A stretch of DNA of 64,000 nucleotides from Piper betle. Lineage: Eukaryota; Streptophyta; Magnoliopsida; Piperales; Piperaceae. Shown here piece by piece: positions 1-9,694 of the stretch. Every line of letters starts with the position of its first letter. Within the stretch, counting starts at the first letter, position 1. Position numbers and translations under genes: made by a program. Where the stretch lies: the NCBI GenBank assembly GCA_033002965.1, contig JAURVB010012599.1, positions 124,001 to 188,000 of the forward strand, written 5' to 3'. Below the pieces are notes generated by a model. It saw nothing but the letters and a program-made list of their open reading frames with translations, was not told the DNA's origin and made no database searches.

Positions 1-832
1 AACACAAAAATAATATAAAATATTTACCTTTATTTTATTGCAGTTAAATATTCTCCCATCTAAGTGGGATCATAAATTCAAATACCATTATTTAAAAATT
101 AAATCAGAAGATCTTACAAGGTTGTTAGAAATCATGTCAAAATGTGAGGATGAAAGTTGGAAATTTTAAACAGTGTTTAAAAAAATTCTTGGATGTATAT
201 TCTTAGAAAGTTGAGAGATGCGATTTTCAAATAAATGATAATGCTCTTTGACTAATGACTATTTGATTGTTGTTATCTTTAACTAACGAGAGGCTTGATT
301 AATAATAATTTTTAACATTTGCATGTTAGTGTTCTATGCTTCAAGCTGAGATACAAACAAGCTTCGAAATAAAAAGGGTTATTGCAGGTTGGAAGTTGAG
401 ATACAAACAAAACTTACCTCGAAGAAAAAGAGTAATTGGAAGCCGGAATCAGGCTTGGAGGCAAACGGTACTTTTGAGCGTCAAAATTTAAAAGTTAATT
501 TTTTAATTTTATTTTTGTTTTTGTTCTTGTTGCATTCTCACAAGTCAAAACTCGTGCGAGCAGCCGGATTTGACTTTGCCAGTGAATGAGGGGCGCTTGC
601 TCCATGTCCATCCACGTCGCTTGGGCTTCCAGTGATTTAGAAACTATGCAGGTATGAAAAACTACAATATTGTCGCACCCCAAATGTAAGCAACTTTCTG
701 CAGAGGAAAGTGGAACATAGATCTTAAATATTTATGTGGTGACGTGCTTAGTTGATTTTTATTATTTTTATTTTTATTTCACAAAAGCCACAAATTAGTA
801 AGAGACGATCAAGTAAAACCTTCATTTCTATG
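1..832. other. AT-rich spacer, no gene recognised
   Basis: This stretch is AT-rich and has only short chance reading frames (for example 389-589 and 495-683). None resembles a known protein family and none shows retroelement motifs. It ends at the 8-bp target duplication of the next element. Confidence 0.6.
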
Positions 833-840
833 TTCAAAAT

Positions 841-2400
841 TAGGGGTGGGCATCGGTTGGACAGATATCGGACAAGTTATTATCCGTGTCTGTCCAAAAT
901 TTCGTCGGACAAAATTTATCTGACTGAATCATTGTCCAACCTATCTGTCGGGCCTAAACAGTGTCCGCAAACAGTCCAAAATCAAATGGAAACCTAGCAC
1001 TGTTTCCGTCTCCGCCGCCGCTGCCCTGCGCACTGTCGCTGCCGCCGCCTCTACCACCAGCTTACCCCCCCATCACCACCTACGGACTGCCTCTGCAGCC
1101 ACCTACGAACTGCCTTTGCGGCCCTGCAAGTCTCCACCGGCCTCCGCCGCCCTGCCCGCAGCGAAACCCGTTCGCCACTGCTTGCCTCTGCCGCCCTTTG
1201 CGGGCCGCGAAACCCTTCCGCTGCCGCCTGCCTTTGCTGCCCTTTGCATGCACCGTAACCACTCCGCCGCCCTCGGCTGCCCTGCCCGCCCGCCCTAGAG
1301 GCCCTGCCTCCGCCGCATGCCTGCCCTCCACTAGCGCCTGCCTCCGGCATCACGGTGACTCGTCGGTGGCTAGTGGTGGTCAAGATGTCACGGCGATGGT
1401 ACAGCTGGGCGGGGCGGCGTCGATCGGTGGCGGGATGGCGGCGGCGACGGCCCTAGGGTTTGGGGGGTTTGGGGGAAAAGATGATCGGTGGCAAATCTCG
1501 TAAATAAGACTTGACTTGATACCGATACGAGTCAAGACTTGATACCGACATGAGTCAGGAAAATCCCATAAAATAAAATAAACAGCACAACATCCAAATG
1601 ACATGAAGTATAACTAATAATTCTACCCTATAACGCGTCTTAATGTATTATTGAGCCTAAAATAATTCTATTCGACTCAAAAATAACGGTCGAACCTACC
1701 GGTTCGGACTATGAAACCCTGACTTGGGACACGGGTTTTAGAGAAGGAACTGAAAGGTATGGAACTATTTATTTATGAAAGAATATTGAAGGAAAATGTA
1801 CTAATTTCAAAATGAAGAAGACAAAAAACATGAGTAATTAACTTTTTTGTATTTTTTTCATGTAGGTGAGTTACGTTGGATGAAAAATTAACTATTAAAA
1901 TATTTTATCTTTGAAGTATATGTAATATTGGAGTATATTTTGATGTCAATGATTATTTTAAAGTTTTTATACATTGATTATTTTTTGTTTGACTTTAAAA
2001 ATTGAGAACATGCTAATTAAATTGTAAGTGGTTTGATATGATTATTAATATAAATGTGTAGTTCTAAATTCCTAAATATAAGAGTGACTTTATCTTTTTC
2101 TATGTATGTCATTTTTTGTTATTTTAGATATTAAATATCAAATTTTATGTATAAACTTAATAAATTTTACTGTATATTATATTTTAAATTTTTCATAAAC
2201 TATAATATTAACCTTACAAATGTTGACGATATTATATTATTGATATAAAATATCGGACACTCGGTGGGTCGTTCGGTCGGAAAAAGAAATGTCCATGTTT
2301 GGTTTGTTTTAATTCGGTCGGATTCAGTCAGTAAAATTCGATTAGACATACTTCGGACTTCGGTTGGATGGACAAATTCGGACGTCCACGCCCACCCCTG
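841..2400. mobile_element. Non-autonomous hAT-like DNA transposon, 1.56 kb
   Basis: The element starts TAGGGGTGGGC and ends GCCCACCCCTG, so its 11-bp ends are inverted repeats with one mismatch. The octamer TTCAAAAT lies immediately outside both ends (833-840 and 2401-2408). An 8-bp target duplication with short inverted ends is the signature of the hAT superfamily. No transposase frame is present, so it must have been moved by a related autonomous element. The left part (841-985) and right part (2240-2400) are rich in GTCGG/TCCGAC-type words typical of hAT subterminal DNA. The middle (about 985-1741) is an inverted gypsy LTR fragment and 1742-2240 is AT-rich. The GC-rich frame at 961-1503 is part of that LTR piece and is not taken as a gene. 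Confidence 0.75.
985..1741 (-). repeat. Inverted fragment of a gypsy LTR inside the hAT-like element
   Basis: Read on the minus strand from 1741, this matches the beginning of the long LTR at 9695-12555. It starts with a diverged form of TGTAAAACCCGTGA, then a GGTTCGACC block, a block reading ACATTAAGACGCGTTA, the ATTTGGATGTTGT block, GAGTCAA words, and finally the GC-rich leader beginning AAACCCTAG. Only about the first 750 bp of that LTR type is represented. The reading frames over the GC-rich part are proline/alanine-rich on both strands, which is composition rather than coding. Confidence 0.6.
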
Positions 2401-2408
2401 TTCAAAAT

Positions 2409-3399
2409 TGTAGTTTGACGTCTCTAATGGATTTGCCAACTATATATATTTTAGGCTAATTAATTTTTTAGACTGATTAATTTAAGTTCAAGATAGCAAC
2501 TATAAAATCTCGGTCCAAGTTAAACTTGGCTCGTTTGCTCATTTAGCAGCCCTAATTGTGGTATGTCAATATATTTGGGAATAAATTAATGATTTATATA
2601 TGTTGTATACAAATTATTATTATCAATTAATTAATAAATTATATTTTAAATTAATCATAAATTGTTATGATTAATTTAAATTAATAAAAAATGATCTTTG
2701 CTTATCTAAGTAGTTAATTCGTCATTGTGAACATGATGATTAAATTATCAACTAATTTATGCTAACAAATAGTTTTGATTGGGTTAAACAAACCGTATTA
2801 ATCCATAAGTAATTTAATATTACTATATTGATTAATTATGGATAATCAATTAATATATTATATGTTTATGAATAAATATGAGTGGTTATAGTGATTAATA
2901 ATCTAAAATTTTCACCTTTATTATCAATGTAATACTAGTTAATAGCACATCAATATAATTATATTCAAGACTTAAAAATTAAACACAAAATAGATAAAAT
3001 TGATAATTTTAATAATTGGTCAATTAAGGTTTATAATATGGGTTCTTAAAAAATTATATTGTGATAATTATAAGTGTTGAACCTTAATAACATACCTAAA
3101 ATAAATAAAGTTTGAACTATTATCGTGTTAAGCGATATGAAATAATTTTACTAGTAGTATCCTAAAACGTTAATACAAGTGATATTAAATAATAAAATAC
3201 AATATATAGTCAAATATGTCTATTAGGTAATGTTTTAGAAATATTAATATTATTTATATGATTATGTTGGACCTATGAAAAACTCATTATGTGCTTTTGA
3301 TTCTAAATATTTTAATTGTTGACATAATTTGTTGAAATTAAATAATTAAGTGACGTAGATAATTAATTGCATTATCTATTTTCCAGTTGATCTTGGTAA
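2409..3399. other. AT-rich spacer, nothing recognised
   Basis: This is very AT-rich DNA with no usable reading frame and no terminal-repeat signature. Words such as TTAATTA recur, but no ordered repeat was found. Confidence 0.55.
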
Positions 3400-3815
3400 A
3401 TTTAAATCTCTAATATTTGAAGTGTTGCATGGGTTGTTGTGTCATGTTTTGGTCATGGCATTGCATGCATTCTTTAGGTATGAAATTATACTTGTGTCTA
3501 ATTTTACCTTATCAGATTAGAATTGTCAGTTGAGGTTGCGAGTTCATCTGCAAAATATCCAGGTCTGCGTAAACCCAAATTCAACCACCATGTGCCAAAC
3601 GCAACCAGGGTTAAGGAATTGACTCAATCAGACTTGAGATTGCAACTTTAAAATTATTTGAAAGATGAAATAGTTGCCCTCATGCCCCCTATGCAATGGC
3701 GTAAGACAACTCATTATGCACTTGTGATACCGAAATGGTGAGTCAATAACAAGTATCGGTAACTACATGTCGTGGGCCGCATAGTGTATACCCTTGGTTA
3801 AGTTTTCTTACAATA
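3400..3815 (+). repeat. Decayed gypsy LTR fragments
   Basis: Two stretches match LTR sequence elsewhere in the window. 3420-3640 runs parallel to 38460-38690, sharing the GAATTGACTCA block and CAACCAGGGTTAAGG (CAACCGGGGTTAAGG in the other copy). 3680-3800 runs parallel to 43230-43370, sharing a GTGAGTCAATGACAA-like block. The order LTR followed directly by the end of pol (next feature) suggests an element that lost most of its interior. Confidence 0.5.
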
Positions 3816-3819
3816 ATTC

Positions 3820-4430
3820 TTACCAAGCCAGGAAAGGGATGACACCATTTAAAGGCTTCTATGGAGACCGTGTAGGTTGCCTTCTAGTTAGCTGGAGTCA
3901 TTAGAAGCTATGATAGTAGGACTCGAAATGGTCAGGGAGGCAACTGAGAAGGTGAAATTAATCCAAGAAAAAAAATGAGGCGAGAGATCTTCAAAAGAGC
4001 TATGTGGATGTGTGGAGGAAGGATCTTGAATTCAAAGTTGGGGAGCCAGTGTACTTAAAGATCTCTCCAACCAAAGGTGTGGAGCAATTCAGGACTTCAA
4101 ACAAATTAAAACCACGACATATCGAACCAGCTTATCACTTATATTTATTACCTAACCTCTCAAGTATGTACATTGTATTCCATGTATCCATGTTGAAGAA
4201 ATGTGCGGGATGAAGAACATATTATTTGAAATTTCATTGACATGAAAATTTAACATGATGCTTTGTATGTAAAAAACCAATGAAGAATTTAGGTAAAGAA
4301 GAAAAGGTATTGGGGAGAAAGATAATACCTCTTGTAAAAGTCTTGTGTGACAATCACGAATAGAAGATTATACACCGGAAATTGAAGAAGATATGAAAAG
4401 AGGATATCCTCACCCGTTTGAACTTTCTAG
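3820..4430 (+). pseudogene. Ty3/gypsy integrase C-terminus relic
   Basis: This is the remains of the last part of a Ty3/gypsy polyprotein. Broken translation shows the YxARxGMTPFxGFYG region that follows the integrase core. An open stretch at 4004-4213 then carries LQKSY-VDVWRKDLEFKVG, VYLKISPTKG and FHVSMLKK, the usual order of the C-terminal integrase (GPY/F) module. The GPF triplet itself has decayed. A weak chromodomain-like tail ends near 4430 (EDYTPEIEEDMKRGYPHPFE). Several stops and frameshifts interrupt it. RT, RNase H and the DDE core are missing, so it can have no activity. Confidence 0.7.
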
Positions 4431-5558
4431 GTCAAAGAGCTACATATTTCAAGTTTTATTACAATCTTCTTAATATCTACGTAAATAAATGTCACTGTGA
4501 GTTCTTATTTTGTAAGCTAATAATTTACACTAAAGTTTTTAATATGATAATGGATGTTGTACTAAATTTTCAAAGATACTTTGATGTTGGTTTAATTGAA
4601 CTAAATGTTAGAGTTTGATTAACAAAAAAAGAAGAAGAGGGAGAGATAAAGAGACACTTCACGCTTGCGGTGTGAAGCATTGCACTGATCTCTCTCTCTC
4701 CTTTTTTTTCCAGATACAGTGTTTTATTTTAATTGTTGTATAATATTCTTTGGGTGTTTTCTCTTTAAAATACTTATTCATTCACTATGAACATAGAAAA
4801 TTTTCATAGACTTTTATCTTCTTTTTCTTCCATCCAAAATTATTTGATTTTTATTTTTCATCAAAAGAAGACATTTAATGAGTGAGTTGAGAAATACTTT
4901 CTTACATGCACTTTAAAATTCCTTGCGTGGTCATTGTATCTTTGGGTAGAGTTCCGAGAAAACTCCAAGTGCATATGGTAGTGCCCGAAAAAATCCAAGT
5001 ACTTACAGGAAAAAATCCAAGTACATACAGGCCATAATTCTACTTTGAATGTGTCGTTCTTTGATGTGTGCCTTGGCCAAAAGTTCTATTTTTCACGTTG
5101 GTTTCTAGCTTTTCCTCTTTGTTTTTAATTTCAAAATTTGTGGTGATCTAGCAATTTTTGGTTCTTTATTACCAACACTAAATATTTTATGTTATTATAT
5201 CAAATTTAATGTCTTTCTTAAAAAAATGCATCTATTTTCCTAAATTTCTTAATTTTACTATAAAAGGATGAAAATATTTTTTTATAAATTTTATTCTAGA
5301 AATGTTTTGTTATAAATTGTAAGACCTATTATCATTTTAATTTTAATTACTATCTTTCACTTAAATTTTCTTTCACCATAGTTTTCTTCTTCTTTTTAAT
5401 TATCAAAAACAAATTATGAATATTCATTGCCATCACATAGCTTGAGTTAAAGACCACTTGTCATAAATGACTCCATGAGCAAAGCTTAAATCAAATTATC
5501 AATTACGAACGTGGATTTATATGGCTGGTAAAGATAAACAGACTAAGGCCTTAAGGTT
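4431..5558. other. AT-rich spacer with a small direct repeat
   Basis: No gene is seen. A short hairpin (CTTCAC/GTGAAG) lies near 4655-4675 beside a GA/CT-rich tract. At about 4988-5031 a 22-bp unit containing AAAAAATCCAAGTAC occurs twice in tandem, with a weaker third copy upstream near 4955. The rest is featureless AT-rich DNA. Confidence 0.5.
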
Positions 5559-5563
5559 GAAAT

Positions 5564-5893
5564 TGTTGGGATTTTAACACAAAAAATTCCAAAATTTCCT
5601 AATATGCTTTGACAAGTAATGTATAAGAGTCAATAAATATATAATAATTTAATGTGAAACCTCAAAATATAAGGGAAACCACAAAGTATCCACTATTATC
5701 AATAATAAGTACACAAATTACTTCAACCGGGAAATCCTTACACACTCTCCAATTAGAAACAACTCATAATTTGTAACTGGAACACACTCCAATTAGAAAT
5801 GACTACAATCTCGAACTAGGAGATGCACAACCAATTGGGAAATGTGCACTTCACAATTAAAATACACTCTCAATTATGTACTCTCTTCAATGC

Positions 5894-5933
<40 letters not shown>

Positions 5934-6143
5934 TTAACTTACAATACAACTACATATATAAAAAAGACACATACTCAAGATACAGCCAACCTCGTATATA
6001 CGAAGAGCCAAACACCAAATACTCATCATTTTTCACAATTCTACTCGAATTCTTCGTACCTTTTAAAGTAATTCTATATCTTTACGATTCCCCATATAAT
6101 TGCATGTCTTCTCACATTCATCATATAATGAGAGACTCCAACA
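5564..6143 (-). repeat. Copia 3' LTR (580 bp)
   Basis: As written it starts TGTTGGGATTTTAAC and ends GAGACTCCAACA, so it has the TGTTGG...CCAACA terminal inverted repeat typical of copia LTRs. It contains a pure (TA)n microsatellite at about 5899-5931. The stretch 5690-6143 is repeated at 12556-13009. Confidence 0.75.
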
Positions 6144-6158
6144 ATTCCACCCTCCTGA
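6144..6158 (-). promoter_or_regulatory. Copia polypurine tract
   Basis: On the minus strand the bases immediately upstream of the 3' LTR read CAGGAGGGTGGAAT. This purine run is the primer for plus-strand DNA synthesis, and it fixes the orientation of the element. Confidence 0.6.
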
Positions 6159-6280
6159 ATCATATGAAACATACTAGGGTTGGTTTTAGTTGTTATCACA
6201 TGAAAAAAAGAATACAACTCATACAATCTCCCCCTTCTCGACCTATGTAGAAAACTCTCTATCTCCCATGATTAGAACTT

Positions 6281-6928
6281 CTAGCACATCCCCCCCACTT
6301 TCCTGGGGAAAGAATTTCGAGCTTGCTTTTTGTCATTTAGGATCATCTTTTCTTCAAACATCTTTACTAACCCATCCACTCGGGTTTTGGAAAATGTCTC
6401 ATTTTCATCTTCCAACTTAACATCAAGCTTTCTTCTATCATGAGTATGATCATTACCAAGAATCTTATTACAAAATTCCATGTCTACATCAGTATGACTA
6501 ACTCGTCGATGCCATACTTGATTAGTAGACCCATCAAGTGTACTTCTACTCTTGACATATCGAACTAATGTCCTGTATAAGCTGCTACATTTTCCCCTTT
6601 TACAATGATAAGTGCTCCCTTGGATAACTTCCATACTCCCTTAGTGAATTGGGAACTATGGCCAATATTATCCAACTTATCCAAAGACAATATATTTTCC
6701 CTCAAGCTTGGAATATGTCTCACATTCTTCACAAATAATTTGTGACCCAAACTAATCACCATATGTACATTTCCCATGCCAACAACATATGATGTGTCAC
6801 CATTTTCCATCTTCACAATTCTCATTTTTTTTATTTATAGGTAGTCAAGAGCTCTCTACGTGATGTTGCATGAAAGGAAGCTCTAGAATTCACAATCCAA
6901 CTTGAATTATCTGTCTTACAAAAACACT
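6281..6928 (-). pseudogene. Copia protease/GAG-pre-integrase relic
   Basis: From 6928 downward on the minus strand the translation gives [20 protein letters not shown], the start of the copia aspartic protease. The family's catalytic D-S-G is here N-S-R, so the enzyme would be dead. After a stop near 6838, an open frame (6825-6565) carries VKMENGDTSYVVGMGNVHM and VRHIPSLRENILSLDKLD, the usual middle of this domain. A further overlapping frame (6634-6281) carries KCSSLYRTLV and VWHRRVSHTDVDM, the pre-integrase LWHRRLxH region. At least one frameshift joins them. Integrase, RT and RNase H are absent. Confidence 0.75.
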
Positions 6929-6933
6929 CACCG

Positions 6934-9630
6934 ATGTTATTTGTGAGGAAGAAGGATGGAAGCACGCGGTTATGCATAGATTATAGGATGCTAAACCATG
7001 CAACAGTTAAGAACAGATACCCTCTTCCTCGTATTGATGATTTATTTGACCAGTTGAGCTTAGTAGTTGTCTTTTCAAAGATTGATTTGAGATCAGGATA
7101 CTACCAACTGAGGATTAGAGCAGAAGACATCCCGAAGACTGCATTCAGGACGAGATATGGACTCTACGAGTTTCTGGTCATGCTGTTTGGATTGACCAAT
7201 GCTCCAGCAACATTTATGGACTTGATGAACAGAGTGTTCAATCAGTACTTGGGCCAGTTTGTGATCGTCTTTGTGGATGACATACTGGTATATTCTTCAT
7301 CTAAGGAAGAACATGCGCAACACCTGAGGATTGTGTTGCAAACACTGAGAGAGCATAGGTTGTATGGGAAATTTTTGAAGTGCAGTTTCTGGTTGTCAGA
7401 GGTGAATTTTCTCGGCCACATCATCTCAGCATCAGGCATCTCAGTGGATCCAGCTAAGATAGAGGCAGTAGTGTAGTGGGAACAACCGAAGACACCTACG
7501 GAGGTTCGGAGTTTTCTAGGATTGGCTGGATACTACAGACGGTTCATTCAGGACTTCTCTTCCATAGCAGCCCCTCTGACGCGACTGACTAGGAAAGAGG
7601 AACGGTTCATATGGACAGACGAATGTGAGCGGAGTTTCAGGATGCTAAAGGAGAGGTTGACTTCGGCGCCTATCCTCGCATTGCCTGAGGGACATGAGGA
7701 TTTTGTAGTGTATACTGATGCCTCAGGGATTGGCTTAGGTTGTGTTTTGATGCAGAAGGATAAGGTTATTGCTTATGCATCTCGTCAGCTCAAGGTGCAT
7801 GAGCGTAACTATCCTACTCATGACCTAGAGCTTGCTGCAGTCATATTCGCTCTCAGAATATGGAGGCACTATCTATATGGAACATCTTTCAGACTTCTAA
7901 CTGATCACCAGAGTCTGAAATATATCTTCACGCAGAAGGATCTGAATAGCAGACAGAGGAGATGGTTGGAGATGCTAGCTGATTACGAGGTCGACATAGC
8001 ATACCATGAGGGCAAAGCGAATGTGGTAGCCGATGCATTGAGCAGGAAGCCAGGATTCTTGTACACCGCAGGATTAGCAGCATTGTCAGTGACCGAGCAC
8101 ACTACGAGCCAGAGACAGTTAGTTGGGATGATGGCGCGACTTACGATTCAGCCAAGCGTGCTTGAGCAGATCCGGATTGCACAGGAGGCAGATCCGCAGT
8201 TGAAGCAGTGGTTGGAACACGGAACACATCAGGAATTGGCCAGGGATACAGACGGATTAGTCAGATTGAGAGGCCGACTATTCGTGCCTAATGTTCCAGA
8301 GTGTCCCGGACTTCGAAGTACTATTCTTCACGAAGCTCACACGTCGAGATGCTCAGTACACCCAGGTGGAGTGAAGATGTACCATGATGTCCGACGAACC
8401 TATTGGTGGCCAGGAATGAAGAGAGAAGTATACGATACAGTGGCTAGATGTTTGGTATGCCAGCAAGTGAAAGCCGAGCACGTACGTCCAGGTGGAATGC
8501 TACAACCGTTGGAAACCCCAGAGTGGAAGTGGGAGAGTATAGCTTACGACTTTGTAGTTGGTTTACCTAAGACCCGCCAACAAAAGGATGCGATATGGGT
8601 CATAGTGGATCGACTTACAAAGAGCGTACACTTCATACCGATCAGGATGGATTACCCACTGACCACATTGGCTACGCTGTACAGAGATCAGATAGTCAGG
8701 TTACACGGCGTACCACGGGAGATCATATCAGACAGGGATCCGAGGTTCACATCGCGATTTTGGAAGGCTTTTCAGGCAGCTATGGGCACAGAATCGAGAT
8801 TCAGCACAGCTTTCCATCCTCAAACAGACGGACAGACGGAAAGAACCATACAGACCCTGGAAGACTTGCTTCGCGCATGTATCCTGGATTTCGGAGGGAG
8901 TTGGGACGAACACCTACCTCTGGTGGAATTCTCCTACAACAACAGCTATCAGGCCACGATTGGAATGGCACCGTTCGAAGCACTGTACGGCAGACCATGC
9001 AGATCCCCAGTGTGTTGGGTGCAGGGCAGCGAACCAGTGGTAGTTGGGCCAGAAATGATCCAGCAGACACAAGAAGTGGTAATGAGGATTAGAAGAAGAA
9101 TGAGGTCAGCTCAAGATAGACAAAAGAGTTACGCAGATCAGCGCAGACGTGAGGTTCATTTCGCGTTAGGAGATCACGTTCTCCTGAAGGTCTCTCCGAC
9201 TAAGGGAAACACGAGATTCGGGACGCGAGGGAAACTCAGTCCGCGCTATATTGGACCCTTTGACGTGATTGAGCGCATTGGACCAGTGGCATATAGGCTA
9301 GCATTGCCTCCTCACCTATCAGCTGTGCATGATGTCTTCCACGTGTCAATGTTGAAGAAGTATCACCCTGACAACTCTCATGTTGTCAGCTTCAAAGAGG
9401 TAGAGCTGCAACCGGACCTGACGTACCCAGAGGATGCAGTCCAAATCGTGGACCGAAGAGTGAAGATTCTCCGAAGAAAAGAAGTTCCCCTAGTACGAGT
9501 GCAATGGACCCGACGAGGAGTTGAAGAAGCTACGTGGGAACGAGAAGATGAGATGAGGAAGCGATACCCGGAGTTGTTCGAGCAACCAGCTTCACAACCA
9601 GGTGCTACGCCAACATGTACATTTAGATGA
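6934..9630 (+). pseudogene. Gypsy pol (RT-RNaseH-integrase-chromodomain), one nonsense codon, 5' truncated
   Basis: The reading frame is continuous from 6934 to the TGA at 9628 except for a TAG at 7474-7476, where related proteins have an acidic residue before W-x-x-P. RT motifs: [20 protein letters not shown], then FVDDILVYS near 7270-7296 with both catalytic Asp. RNase H starts at YTDASGIGLG (about 7711) and ends near DALSRKPG (8032-8055). Integrase: HHCC zinc finger (HEAHTSRCSVHPGG to CLVCQQVKAEH, about 8329-8480). The DDE core then includes YDFVVGLP, SDRDPRF and DGQTERTIQTLED. The GPF module (RYIGPFDVIERIGPVAYRLA) is followed by VHDVFHVSMLKKYH and a chromodomain-like end (VQWTRRGVEEATWE). 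Chromodomains of this type are known to target integration to heterochromatin. With the 5' part of RT, gag and protease lost, it cannot be autonomous, but the low decay suggests a fairly recent insertion. Confidence 0.85.
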
Positions 9631-9680
9631 GGAACATGGTTGAAACTTCCTTGGTTAAAATTTCGAGGACGAAATTTTTC

Positions 9681-9694
9681 TAAGGAGGGAAGGT
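9681..9694 (+). promoter_or_regulatory. Gypsy polypurine tract
   Basis: TAAGGAGGGAAGGT lies directly upstream of the LTR start TGTAAAACCC, preceded by the TCGAGGACGAAATTT block often seen at this spot in plant chromoviruses. It primes plus-strand synthesis. Confidence 0.75.

Noticed and set aside
961..1503. 180-residue proline/alanine-rich frame in GC-rich DNA
   Set aside because: It lies over the inverted LTR leader block, both strands have similar open frames, and no family motif is seen. Open frames here follow from GC content.
5899..5931. (TA)n run as a promoter
   Set aside because: It is a simple microsatellite inside the copia LTR, length-variable between the two LTRs.
8595..9092. 165-residue frame in the +3 phase of integrase
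   Set aside because: It is a shadow of the real pol frame, which carries all motifs in this interval.
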